Origin: Pseudomonas fluorescens
Lineage (GTDB): Bacteria > Pseudomonadota > Gammaproteobacteria > Pseudomonadales > Pseudomonadaceae
Assembly (NCBI RefSeq): GCF_003732425.1
Contig: NZ_MOBX01000016.1
Location: forward strand, 62,001 to 126,000
Reading direction: 5' to 3'
DNA: 64,000 nt
Below are positions 18,112 to 26,674 of this stretch, piece by piece (the stretch's first letter is position 1; each line of letters opens with the position of its first letter). The position numbers and the translations under genes are program-made. Under the pieces are notes generated by a model, which made no database searches, was not told the DNA's origin, and worked only from the letters and a program-made list of their open reading frames with translations.

Positions 18112-19401
18112 TCAACCTGCGGCGGTGTCCATGCGCACCGCACCGCGGCGGTTCTGCCCGTACGCCATCACGCAGTTACGCCCCGCGCCTTTAGCGGCGT
18201 ACAGCGCCTCATCGGCGGATTTCAGCACTTGTTCCGGGTTGCGCTGCTCCACTCGTTCGGCGACGCCAATGCTCACCGTGACGGAAACGCTGGAGGCACC
18301 GGAGCCGGCGCGGCGCTGGCGACCTTGCTGATCATCCTGCGGACGGTTTTCCTGATTGCGCAGTTGAATGCTGTAGGACGCAATCGACTCGCGGATCACC
18401 TCCAGGTGCGGCATGCACTCCTCAAGGGTTTTGCCTGCGAACACCAGGGCGAATTCCTCACCGCCATAGCGATACGCCCTACCACCGCCGCTGATTTTCG
18501 ACAGTTTGCTGGCGACCAGACGCAACACCTGGTCACCGACATCGTGGCCATGGGTGTCGTTGAATTTCTTGAAGTGATCGACGTCGCTCATCGCCAACAC
18601 ATAGTTGCGACCGAGGCGTTGCATGCGTTCATTGAGCGCGCGACGGCCCGGCAGACCGGTGAGTTCATCGCGGAAGGCCATTTGATAAGCTTCGTGCGCA
18701 ACCGCGGCAGCGATCATCAACATCACCTGACTGCACATGATGTTCAGGGTAAACGGCAGGATGAAGGTTTTCGGCAGCATCCAGAACACGCCGAGCAGGC
18801 CAACCAATTGCGCCGCATGCAGCGGACGCGGATTGCGCCAGTACTGCCAGGCCAGCAGCAGGAACGCCGAGATAAACACTGGATACGAGAGCTGGATCAG
18901 ACTCATCCACGCGCCGTGCAGCGCCGGCCAGCGGATCTCCGACAGCCACATCAGCAGCGCCTGGGGATAACTTTGCTCCAGGCCCAACGCGACACTGCCA
19001 AAGGCCAGCAACACGGCGAAGCGCGCGACCATGTCCTGAAACAGATGCGTGCGCTCCTGCCACGCGGCGAACAGGCCGAACAGCAACGGCAGCAGCAAAC
19101 AGACGAGGTGGAAGACCACCGCAGCGTCTTCGCGGACCTTGCCGTTGTCGCGGTAATAATCGGTCTGGGTGTCGAGCAGAAAGTAGGCGATGTACACCGT
19201 GAGCATCAGAAACAGTTCGCGCTGACGGCGGTAAACCGCGCAATACGCGCCGCCCAATAGCAGGACCAGCGTGGGCAATACGTTGAACAGCGAAGTGAAG
19301 AACACACTGAGGTCTTTGACGTACGCAGCCGCCAACCCCGCAAGTAACAACAGCAGTGATGGCAGGAAATGACTGAAACGTACAGCGGAAGAACGCGGCA
19401 A
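18112..19401 (-). CDS. Membrane-bound diguanylate cyclase (GGDEF)
   Basis: A 429-residue protein with a hydrophobic N-terminal half of about seven transmembrane helices (residues 10-235, resembling 7TM sensor modules) and a C-terminal GGDEF domain. The active-site loop is RYGGEEF (GGEEF at 313-317), and the DELTGLPGRRALNE and MSDVDHFKKFNDTHGHDVGD motifs are intact, so it should make cyclic di-GMP. The RxxD inhibitory site normally found just upstream of GGEEF is missing (SKISGGGRAY is there instead). The start codon is TTG 19401, with GGAG 8 nt upstream. The next in-frame Met is about residue 66, inside a membrane helix. A Vfr/CRP-like palindrome lies 73 bp upstream. Confidence 0.9.
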   Translation of the reverse strand: MPRSSAVRFSHFLPSLLLLLAGLAAAYVKDLSVFFTSLFNVLPTLVLLLGGAYCAVYRRQRELFLMLTVYIAYFLLDTQTDYYRDNGKVREDAAVVFHLVCLLLPLLFGLFAAWQERTHLFQDMVARFAVLLAFGSVALGLEQSYPQALLMWLSEIRWPALHGAWMSLIQLSYPVFISAFLLLAWQYWRNPRPLHAAQLVGLLGVFWMLPKTFILPFTLNIMCSQVMLMIAAAVAHEAYQMAFRDELTGLPGRRALNERMQRLGRNYVLAMSDVDHFKKFNDTHGHDVGDQVLRLVASKLSKISGGGRAYRYGGEEFALVFAGKTLEECMPHLEVIRESIASYSIQLRNQENRPQDDQQGRQRRAGSGASSVSVTVSIGVAERVEQRNPEQVLKSADEALYAAKGAGRNCVMAYGQNRRGAVRMDTAAG

Positions 19402-19473
19402 GGGTAAAGCTCCGACCCGTCATGGCAAAAAGATGGCATTGTGCCTGCAATGCGTGCAGTTAAGCACACACAA

Positions 19474-19489
19474 TGTGATCCAGATCACA
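19474..19489. promoter_or_regulatory. Vfr/CRP-type binding site
   Basis: TGTGATCCAGATCACA is a perfect TGTGA-N6-TCACA palindrome, matching the classical CRP consensus and the related Pseudomonas Vfr site. It lies 73-88 bp upstream of the TTG start of the diguanylate cyclase gene, a usual activator position. Confidence 0.7.
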
Positions 19490-19561
19490 CGCAGTCTCTT
19501 TAACGGCAGAAAACCTGACTATCTGAGCGATTTGCCAAGTTTTTTGCCTCCAGCGAGCCGA

Positions 19562-19583
19562 TGGCCATCATGAGTGATGGCCA
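19562..19583 (-). terminator. Possible hairpin downstream of the di-heme cytochrome gene
   Basis: TGGCCATCA-TGAG-TGATGGCCA is a perfect 9-bp stem 16 nt past the stop codon at 19600. It overlaps a second palindrome, CCAGGCCTGG (19581-19590). No clear T-run follows, so termination is uncertain. Confidence 0.35.
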
Positions 19584-19599
19584 GGCCTGGAATTATCCC

Positions 19600-21702
19600 T
19601 CACAGATCGTTGTAGAACGGCAACAGCGGCCCCTCCGCCGGGCTGCGCCCTTCGGCGCCATAGGGCTTGAGCGAGAACAAAGCGTCCGAAGCTTGGCGGG
19701 TGGTGACTTTCGGACTGGCTGGCCGTTGGGTCACGGCGTTTTCGTCACCGATCTCGCCTTGTGGCAGGACCAGCGACGGATGATCGAACGGCGCCCGCTC
19801 CCACGCCACGCGCGGATCGGTCAGGCCGACTTCCATGAATTTCACCAGTGCGTCGATCTCCTCTGGCGTCAGGTTGAGATTGGTCATGTCCGGATCAAGG
19901 TTCGAGGTGTTGTGCTGATTCGCCGCCGGGTGTTCGAAGCCGCTGGTGTTGTTGGCGTCCTCGCCACGACGGTCGCCGCCACGATTGTAGAACTCCATCA
20001 CCTGCTTGAGCGTGGCGCGGCTGCCATTGTGGAAATACGGCCCGGTCAGCGCGATATTGCGCAGGGTCGGAGTCTTGAAGGCGCCGTCCACCGAATCGCG
20101 GAAGCCGACATTGGGCTTGAGCGAGGCGTCGCACGGGATCGCTGCGCTGAGTAGCGCTTCGAAGGTGCACACGTCGACGTCCAACGGATCGGGAATGCTG
20201 CCGCCCTGCAACACCTTGTTGTACTGACGGCTGAACGACCATGGATTGCCCCAGGCATCCGAGCCGCCGAGGGCCAGGTCTTCGGAGGTCGGACGCACGC
20301 CGGTGTTGTAGAAGCCGTTGTCGTAGAGCGTGGTCAGGTTATCGGCCATGACCATGCGTTCGATGCGTTCGCGCGGATGCATCAGCAAGCGGCTGGCAGC
20401 ATTGGTCAGCTCCGGACCGCCATGGCAGTTCACACATTTGCCTTTGCCGAGGAACAGGTTCATGCCCTGAACCTGCTGCGCGTTCATCGCGGTTGAATCG
20501 CCCTGCAGGTAAGCGTCGATCGGCGCCTGATCAGAGATCAATGTCGATTCGTACATCTGAATCGCCAGACCGAAGAACAGCGGGAAGTTGGCCTCCATCT
20601 GCGTGTACGGCGCGCCGCCGACCAGCACATTCTGCGTTGCGTTCCACAGGCGCGGCTGGAAGGCGTTCTTGATCAGCTCGCGATAAGTCGGACGCCGCGC
20701 ACCGGATACGGGCGCGAGCACGGAATCGCTGGAGGAGATCCGTTGTTGCTTGAGCATCAACTGGTCGAGCATGCGTCGACCGATGTCGGCAAAGGTGCGA
20801 CCGCCGCAGGACATTTCCACCGCGCTGCCGGGTGGGCCTACCGCTTGCGAAGCGGCAGACGCATCGTTGAGTGCGAGTCTGACTTTGGTCGCCACGGGGT
20901 TGCGCTCGCTGGTCACGTAAATGCCGGCATCGGGATCACGATTGCCGAACGGCGAAAAACCGTTAAACACGTTGTTGGCCCGCCCGTCCCAGAAATTGCG
21001 CACGTTGAACGCGGCATTGATCACCGACGGCGCATTACGCCCGGTGCTACGCCGTACATTGATGCCGCCGACCTGAAAGATGCCGTCCGGTTGCTGCGTG
21101 CATTTGTCGAATCGCGGCTGATTGGGTTTGACGAAGTTGGCGTCGAACACGCCTTGCGAGCCGACCACGTCATCGCTCGAGTAAACGATCGGCGAGTTGC
21201 GATCCAGTGGATTACTCAGCACATGGGTCGGGAAATCGCTCTTTTTCAACGTGTAGTTCGGCCCACCCTTGCCGCCGGACAACGTCGCGTAGGACGCCAC
21301 GTCACCGGGAATATCCGATGCGATAAAAGGCTTGTTGAAGATCGAGGCGACGTTGGCATTGGTGTGCGCCTGGCCGGGATTGAGCTGGTTGGTGATGCGG
21401 TGATCGACGCCGGCGTGGTAGTGGCAGGACGCACACGCTGTAGCACCATCGCTGCCGACTTCCATATCCCAGAACAACGCTTTGCCGAGCAGGATCGCGG
21501 CGGAGCGGTTGAGCACGTAGTCGGTCATCAGGTCGACCTTGCGCCCGCCCTCGGTTCCGGACGGGTCGGGCGGAACCATGCCGCGCAAGGACTGCAGGCT
21601 GGGTATTTCCGGGACGGGCGGATCGACTTCGGCCGGTGTAGCGGCCAGCGTGTGGAAGGTGGCGAGTGCGAGGGCTAACCAGACAAGTCGGCAGATGTTC
21701 AT
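19600..21702 (-). CDS. Di-heme cytochrome c peroxidase/MauG-family protein
   Basis: A 700-residue exported haemoprotein. The signal peptide is MNICRLVWLALALATFHTLA, with cleavage near residue 20. Two covalent haem motifs are present: CASCH (Cys90-His94) and CVNCH about residue 430. GAFKTPTLRNIALTGPYFHN and NLTPEEIDALVKFM in the C-terminal part are typical of the bacterial di-haem peroxidase/MauG superfamily. The protein is about twice the length of a standard CcpA, with a large insert between the haem domains. Related proteins are sometimes annotated cytochrome B6. The substrate is unknown. ATG 21702 is preferred over the in-frame GTG at 21711, which lacks a spaced ribosome site. It shows no obvious functional link to the flanking dehydrogenases. 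Confidence 0.83.
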   Translation of the reverse strand: MNICRLVWLALALATFHTLAATPAEVDPPVPEIPSLQSLRGMVPPDPSGTEGGRKVDLMTDYVLNRSAAILLGKALFWDMEVGSDGATACASCHYHAGVDHRITNQLNPGQAHTNANVASIFNKPFIASDIPGDVASYATLSGGKGGPNYTLKKSDFPTHVLSNPLDRNSPIVYSSDDVVGSQGVFDANFVKPNQPRFDKCTQQPDGIFQVGGINVRRSTGRNAPSVINAAFNVRNFWDGRANNVFNGFSPFGNRDPDAGIYVTSERNPVATKVRLALNDASAASQAVGPPGSAVEMSCGGRTFADIGRRMLDQLMLKQQRISSSDSVLAPVSGARRPTYRELIKNAFQPRLWNATQNVLVGGAPYTQMEANFPLFFGLAIQMYESTLISDQAPIDAYLQGDSTAMNAQQVQGMNLFLGKGKCVNCHGGPELTNAASRLLMHPRERIERMVMADNLTTLYDNGFYNTGVRPTSEDLALGGSDAWGNPWSFSRQYNKVLQGGSIPDPLDVDVCTFEALLSAAIPCDASLKPNVGFRDSVDGAFKTPTLRNIALTGPYFHNGSRATLKQVMEFYNRGGDRRGEDANNTSGFEHPAANQHNTSNLDPDMTNLNLTPEEIDALVKFMEVGLTDPRVAWERAPFDHPSLVLPQGEIGDENAVTQRPASPKVTTRQASDALFSLKPYGAEGRSPAEGPLLPFYNDL

Positions 21703-21922
21703 GTGCTTCACCCTGACGGTTGTTGTTATGCGTTGTGCCGGGCGAGAGGCGTCGTGGAGCAGGACTGGATGTCTCGTTTGCGCCGGTTAATGGGCGCAGT
21801 GCAATTAATTGGCCAGCCGCTGTAGAAACATTTTGCATCAATAAACTCAGGAGGCCGTGCGCTGACAGCCACCGTTTCTGCTGGGGAATCGCCCCCCAGA
21901 GTTGGGGACGGAATCCAGCGCA

Positions 21923-21961
21923 AAAAAAAACCGCTGCCCCGAGTAGGAGCAGCGGTTTTTC
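21923..21961 (-). terminator. Intrinsic terminator of the third acyl-CoA dehydrogenase gene
   Basis: A long stem (AAAAACCGCTGC with GCAGCGGTTTTT) is flanked by A- and T-runs, so it can stop transcription from either side. It lies 19 nt beyond the stop codon at 21980 on the minus strand. Confidence 0.88.
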
Positions 21962-21979
21962 AAGCGACCGCGTTAAGGC

Positions 21980-23785
21980 TTAGTAGCCCAGTGCGAAGTC
22001 TTCTTCTTTCATGTCCATCAGGTTGTTGGCGCCCGACAGCATGGTGGCCACGTGGGTACGGGTACGTGGCAGGATGCGCTGGAAGTAGAAGCGCGCGGTT
22101 TGCAGCTTGGCGGTGTAGAACGCTGCATCGCCGCTGCCTTCTGCCAGCTTCTCGGCTGCTACACGCGCCATGTCGGCCCAGAAGTAAGCCAGGCAGGCAT
22201 AACCGGAGTACATCAGGTAGTCCACGGAGGCCGCGCCGACTTCTTCGCGATCTTTCATGGCGGCCATACCGACCTTCATGGTCAGCTCGCCCCATTCCTT
22301 GTTGATGGCCGCCAGCGGTGCGACGAACTCTTTTACGGCTTCGTTGCCTTCGTTGTTCTGGCAGAACTTGTGGACAATCTTGGTGAAGCCCTTCAGCGCT
22401 TCGCCTTGAGTCATCAGCACTTTACGGCCCAGCAGGTCGAGTGCCTGAATACCGGTGGTGCCTTCGTACAGCATCGAAATGCGGCTGTCGCGAACGTTCT
22501 GCTCCATGCCCCACTCGGCGATGAAGCCATGGCCGCCGTAGATCTGCACGCCGTGGTTGGCGGATTCGAAACCGACTTCGGTCATGAACGCCTTGGCGAT
22601 CGGGGTCATGAAGGCCAGCAGTGCGTCGGCTTTCTTTTTCTCTTCTTCATCGACGCCGTATTTGACGATGTCGACCTGTTTGGCGGTGAAATACACCATC
22701 GCACGGTTGCCTTCGGCGAACGCCTTCATGGTCAACAGCATGCGGCGTACATCCGGGTGCACGATGATCGGGTCAGCAGCTTTGTCCGGCGCTTTCGGGC
22801 CAGTCAGGGAGCGCATTTGCAGACGATCGCGAGCGTATTTCAGGCCGCCCTGGAAACCGATTTCGGCGTGGGCCAGACCTTGCAGCGCGGTACCCAGGCG
22901 AGCGGTGTTCATAAAGGTGAACATGCAGTTCAGGCCTTTATTCGCCGGGCCGATCAGGTAACCGGTGGCGCCGTCGAAGTTCATCACGCAGGTGGCGTTG
23001 CCGTGGATACCCATCTTGTGTTCCAGCGAACCGCAGCTCACCGCGTTGCGTGCACCGACGGTGCCATCGGCGTTCGGCAGGAACTTTGGAACGATGAACA
23101 GCGAGATGCCTTTGGTGCCGGCAGGAGCGTCCGGCAGGCGGGCCAGCACGATGTGGACGATGTTGTCGGCCATGTCGTGTTCACCGGCCGAGATGAAGAT
23201 CTTGGTGCCGGAGACTTTGTAGGAACCATCAGCCTGAGGTTCGGCCTTGGTGCGCAGCATGCCCAGGTCGGTGCCGCAGTGCGGCTCGGTCAGGCACATG
23301 GTGCCGGTCCATTCACCGGAAACCAGTTTGGTCAGATAGGCTTCTTGCTGCTCAGGGGTGCCGTGCTCGGAGATGGTGTTCATCGCGCCGTGCGACAGGC
23401 CTGGGTACATGCCCCACGACCAGTTGGCTTCGCCAACCATTTCGCTCACTGCCAGACCCAGCGATTCAGGCAAGCCTTGGCCGCCGTGCTCAACGTCGTG
23501 AGCCAGGCTTGGCCAGCCACCTTCGACGAATTGCTTGTACGCCTCTTTGAAGCCAGTCGGAGTTTTCACGCCGGACTCGCTCCAGGTGCAACCTTCGAGG
23601 TCGCCCACTCGGTTCAGCGGTGCCAGTACCTGCTCACAAAACTTGGCGCCTTCTTCGAGAATGGCGTCAACCATGTCCGGAGTTGCGTCTGCGCAAGCCG
23701 GAAGGCTCTGATAGTGCGCTTCGTAGCCGAGCAGTTCGTCACGAACGAAGCGAATATCACGCAAGGGGGCCTTGTAGTCAGGCAT
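21980..23785 (-). CDS. Acyl-CoA dehydrogenase (long form; PA0506/FadE1-like)
   Basis: The third paralogue, 601 aa, starting MPDYKAPLRDIRFVRDELL. Conserved segments are MCLTEPHCGTDLGMLRTKA, FISAGEHDMADNIVHIVLAR, WGMEQNVRDSRISMLYEGTT and GIQALDLLGRK. It feeds electrons from fatty acyl-CoA to ETF in beta-oxidation. By position (next to a small PA0505-like gene and bioD) it corresponds to P. aeruginosa PA0506, described as FadE1. That correspondence is from memory of gene order, not an alignment. GAGG precedes the ATG, and it has its own strong terminator. Confidence 0.9.
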   Translation of the reverse strand: MPDYKAPLRDIRFVRDELLGYEAHYQSLPACADATPDMVDAILEEGAKFCEQVLAPLNRVGDLEGCTWSESGVKTPTGFKEAYKQFVEGGWPSLAHDVEHGGQGLPESLGLAVSEMVGEANWSWGMYPGLSHGAMNTISEHGTPEQQEAYLTKLVSGEWTGTMCLTEPHCGTDLGMLRTKAEPQADGSYKVSGTKIFISAGEHDMADNIVHIVLARLPDAPAGTKGISLFIVPKFLPNADGTVGARNAVSCGSLEHKMGIHGNATCVMNFDGATGYLIGPANKGLNCMFTFMNTARLGTALQGLAHAEIGFQGGLKYARDRLQMRSLTGPKAPDKAADPIIVHPDVRRMLLTMKAFAEGNRAMVYFTAKQVDIVKYGVDEEEKKKADALLAFMTPIAKAFMTEVGFESANHGVQIYGGHGFIAEWGMEQNVRDSRISMLYEGTTGIQALDLLGRKVLMTQGEALKGFTKIVHKFCQNNEGNEAVKEFVAPLAAINKEWGELTMKVGMAAMKDREEVGAASVDYLMYSGYACLAYFWADMARVAAEKLAEGSGDAAFYTAKLQTARFYFQRILPRTRTHVATMLSGANNLMDMKEEDFALGY

Positions 23786-24011
23786 AGCGATAAACCTCTG
23801 CTGATGTAACCGGGAATGAACGACCGTGTTGATTTGTTGTGACGGTCAAACAGTTGTTTGAAACATACGTTTACGCCGAAATCTTGTCAAGCGTCGATCT
23901 TTTGCCGTTCGTCATCGCATCTTGAAAACGTCGGACACAGCAAACCGCCATGCGCTCGATCGAGTCACGGGTGCTGAAAAAAGATTAGTTGAGGGAGAAG
24001 GACTTACAACG

Positions 24012-24038
24012 AAAAACGCCGCGACAAAGCGCGGCGTT
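24012..24038 (-). terminator. Intrinsic terminator downstream of the small gene at 24060
   Basis: CGCCGCG-ACAAAG-CGCGGCG forms a 7-bp stem, extended by A-T pairs. On the minus strand it is followed by TTTTTCG. It lies about 20 nt past the stop at 24060. Confidence 0.82.
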
Positions 24039-24059
24039 GAGGATGCAGACGGCGAAAAA

Positions 24060-24356
24060 TCAGGCGAAGGTGTCGATGATCGTACCGAGCATTTCGTCGG
24101 AAGCTTTGGCGACTTTCACGCCCAGCTCCACTTGAAATTTGCCTTGGGCCATTTGGACCATGTCGCTGCCCAGATCCATTTGCTGGCTGCGGTCAACGCC
24201 GCGCAGACGATCAACCTGCGCTTCCGAAGATTGGCTGGTGACCGAACGCTCAATGGTGTTGTTGGCAATCTGGCTGGCGGCCTGATCGACGCGGTTCTGC
24301 CCGCTCTGAATCGAGCTCAGACCTGCATAAAAAGCTGTGTTACCGGAGATTTCCAT
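24060..24356 (-). CDS. Small conserved protein with flagellar-rod-like N-terminus (PA0505-like)
   Basis: A 98-residue protein of unknown function (MEISGNTAFYAGLSSIQSGQ at its start). The first 40 residues (NTAFYAGLSSIQSGQNRVDQAASQIANN) resemble the heptad-rich N-terminal segment of flagellar rod/hook proteins. The C-terminus is likely a second helix (FQVELGVKVAKASDEMLGTI), compatible with coiled-coil pairing. No signal peptide or membrane segment is seen. It lies between a fadE-type gene and bioD with its own terminator. The ATG at 24356 is chosen. An ATG 12 nt upstream directly abuts AAGG and has no room for ribosome spacing. Function cannot be named. Confidence 0.75.
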   Translation of the reverse strand: MEISGNTAFYAGLSSIQSGQNRVDQAASQIANNTIERSVTSQSSEAQVDRLRGVDRSQQMDLGSDMVQMAQGKFQVELGVKVAKASDEMLGTIIDTFA

Positions 24357-24463
24357 AGCAGTTCTCATCCTTGGGAAGGATCAATGGCGCCATTGAACCA
24401 GAGGCGTCAGAAAAACACCCGTCAAAAACACTAATGGCACAGTGCCTGCCCATAGAGAAAAGC

Positions 24464-25144
24464 TTAGTCGAGCAGATCCAGTTGTAAATGATCCGCCACG
24501 GTTTCTGCGCTCACGCTCTTGAGTTTCGGCACGCGCCCCAGGCACGGCGCCGGAATTCGCTCGGCTAACGTGGCGAGGTTCTCCTCCAGCCGTGAAGTCT
24601 TCGGATCGATGATATTGGCCACCCACCCGGCCAGTTGCAGCCCATCACGGGCAATCGCCTCGGCCGTCAGCAAGGCATGACTGATGCACCCCAGCCGCAC
24701 ACCCACCACCAGAATTACTGGCAGATTCAGCGCAATCGCCAGATCCGACAGATTGTCCTGATCCGCCAACGGCACGCGCCAGCCACCCGCGCCTTCGATC
24801 AAGGTGAAATCGGCATTCATCGCCAGAATCTCACGCATCGGCGCCAGCAACGATTGCACGGTCAGCGCCACACCCGCTTCACGCGCCGCCAGATGTGGGG
24901 CAATCGCCGGCTCGAACGCCACCGGATTGACCTGTTGATAACTCAGCGGCAACGAACATTCGGCCAACAGCGCCAGCGCATCGGCATTGCGCAACCCCTT
25001 GGGCGTGACGTCGCACCCGGACGCCACCGGTTTGCCCGCCGCCGTACTCAGCCCCGCCGAACGTGCCGCATGCAGCAGCCCGGCGGCAACTGTGGTCTTG
25101 CCGACATCGGTGTCCGTTCCGGTGATGAAATAGGCTGCGCTCAT
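24464..25144 (-). CDS. bioD: Dethiobiotin synthetase BioD
   Basis: An ATP-dependent carboxylase that closes the ureido ring of dethiobiotin from 7,8-diaminopelargonate and CO2, the penultimate step of biotin synthesis. The P-loop GTDTDVGKTT is at the N-terminus (MSAAYFITGTDTDVGKTT), followed by KPVASGC and the EGAGGWRVPL loop. The 226-residue length is standard. It is the last gene of the bioB-F-H-C-D order, and its ATG overlaps the bioC stop by 4 nt. Confidence 0.96.
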   Translation of the reverse strand: MSAAYFITGTDTDVGKTTVAAGLLHAARSAGLSTAAGKPVASGCDVTPKGLRNADALALLAECSLPLSYQQVNPVAFEPAIAPHLAAREAGVALTVQSLLAPMREILAMNADFTLIEGAGGWRVPLADQDNLSDLAIALNLPVILVVGVRLGCISHALLTAEAIARDGLQLAGWVANIIDPKTSRLEENLATLAERIPAPCLGRVPKLKSVSAETVADHLQLDLLD

Positions 25145-25950
25145 ACGGGTTTCTCCAACACGGCGTAGACCACCTGATAAGTCGCCGGCAACCCCGACGC
25201 CTCACGGAACTGTTCGTAAGCTTCGACCAACCCGAGAATCCGCGCACGTCCGGTCAAACCACCCGGCCGCCCCGGATTCAAATTGTGCGCGCCCAAGGCT
25301 TTCAGCTCATGGGTCAGGCTGCGGACATCCGGGTAATGCAACACGTGGGGCTGTGTCTCCAGACTCAGCGTGCGCAAGCCACTGGTGGCGCACAATTGCT
25401 CATAGCGGGCGAACTCGCGGAAGCGGTTGACGTGCACCAGCCCGTCGACCTGCCGCCAGCTGTCGCGCAACTCAAACAACGTCCCTACACAAAGACTAGC
25501 AAACGCAAAGATTCCGCCCGGTTTCAGCACCCGAAAGGCTTCGCTGAGCACCGCATCGAAGTCCGCGCACCACTGCACGGCGAGGCTGGAGAAAATCAGG
25601 TCGCAGGTCGAATCCTGCAACGGCAGCCGCTCCGCATCACCGGCAATAAAATGTTCAGCGCCGCCCAGTGGCCGTGCGTGCTTGAGCATGCCCTCGGCAA
25701 TGTCCAGCGCCAGACCGTGGCCCTCGGCAAAACGCGCGGCCAGTGCCCGGGTGAAATAACCGGTGCCGCACCCCAGATCCAGCCAACGCGCAGGCACGCA
25801 TTTCGGCGGCAAGCGCTGAATCAACTGTGTACCGACATCACGTTGCAACTCGGCGACGCTGTCATAACTGGCCGCCGCGCGGGAGAAAGAGGCCGCGACC
25901 TGACGTTTGTCGGGCAAGCCGCCAGGCAGCACTAGAGACAAATCAGTCAT
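25141..25950 (-). CDS. bioC: Malonyl-ACP O-methyltransferase BioC
   Basis: A SAM-dependent methyltransferase that masks the carboxyl of malonyl-ACP so the fatty acid machinery can build the pimeloyl chain. SAM motif I is WLDLGCGTGYFTRAL. The methyltransferase fold follows, with FAGEDAERLP-like (FIAGDAERLPL) and FSSLAVQWCADF segments. The start at 25950 (MTDLSLVLPGGLPDKRQ, 269 aa) overlaps the bioH stop by 8 nt. An in-frame ATG at 25962 is possible but lacks a ribosome site. It ends in a 4-nt overlap with bioD. Confidence 0.93.
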   Translation of the reverse strand: MTDLSLVLPGGLPDKRQVAASFSRAAASYDSVAELQRDVGTQLIQRLPPKCVPARWLDLGCGTGYFTRALAARFAEGHGLALDIAEGMLKHARPLGGAEHFIAGDAERLPLQDSTCDLIFSSLAVQWCADFDAVLSEAFRVLKPGGIFAFASLCVGTLFELRDSWRQVDGLVHVNRFREFARYEQLCATSGLRTLSLETQPHVLHYPDVRSLTHELKALGAHNLNPGRPGGLTGRARILGLVEAYEQFREASGLPATYQVVYAVLEKPV

Positions 25951-26674
25951 CACCGCACTCATGGAGAAAAGCCTGGATAGCGCCCGCCAGTCCGTGGGGG
26001 TCTTCCAGAAGAAAGGCATGGCTGGCCTGTTCGATCAGGCCAATTTCGATATCCGGCAACAGGGCGAACAACGCCCCGGCCGCTTCCGCCGGGACCAGAG
26101 CGTCCTGTCCGGCGAACAGATGAAATTGCGGGCCGCGAAAGGCTTGCAGCGCTTCCCGGGTGTCCAGTTGCGCGAGCAGTTCCAGTCCCGCCATCAATGC
26201 AGCCGGCGCGGTATGAGGTGCGCCGCCGAGAATCATCCGCGACAAGCCGCGCGCATCTTGTGCGCCTTGAGCACAGAGCAGCGAGAAGCGTTTGAGAGTC
26301 AGCCGGGGATCGGCCTGACAACCGGCGAGAAATGCATCGAAGGTCTCGCCCGGCATCGCGTTCGGCCACTGCTCATGGGCAACGAAGGAAGGATTGCTCG
26401 CCAGTGTCAGCAAACCGCAGCAACGCTCGCCACGCCGGGCCGCCAATTCGGACGCGAGCATGCCGCCCAGCGACCAGCCACCCAGCCAGACGTCCTGAGG
26501 AATACGTTCATCGAGTTCATCGAGCCAGTCTTGCAGGTCACTGGAATCCAGCTCCGGCAGCGGCTCGATTTCCACGTTGAGATGCTCGTCGAGGCCCTGC
26601 AAAGCGGCGGCCAGAGGCTCCATCGGCGACACGCCGAGGCCCCAGCCGGGCAGCAGAATCAGGCGATTACGCAT
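25943..26674 (-). CDS. bioH: Pimeloyl-ACP methyl ester carboxylesterase BioH
   Basis: An alpha/beta hydrolase that removes the methyl group from pimeloyl-ACP methyl ester and so ends BioC-primed chain building. The nucleophile is Ser68 (GGWSLGGM), the acid is in LFAGQDALVP and the histidine in QASHAFLLEDP. The oxyanion segment LLPGWGLG is at the N-terminus. The start at 26674 gives 243 aa, with GGAG 8 nt upstream. It overlaps bioF by 8 nt and bioC by 8 nt, a tightly coupled arrangement. Confidence 0.95.
   Translation of the reverse strand: MRNRLILLPGWGLGVSPMEPLAAALQGLDEHLNVEIEPLPELDSSDLQDWLDELDERIPQDVWLGGWSLGGMLASELAARRGERCCGLLTLASNPSFVAHEQWPNAMPGETFDAFLAGCQADPRLTLKRFSLLCAQGAQDARGLSRMILGGAPHTAPAALMAGLELLAQLDTREALQAFRGPQFHLFAGQDALVPAEAAGALFALLPDIEIGLIEQASHAFLLEDPHGLAGAIQAFLHECGDD

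Noticed and set aside
19562..19590. Overlapping palindromes as a strong terminator of the di-haem gene
   Set aside because: No T-run follows on the minus strand, so it is kept only as a low-confidence hairpin.
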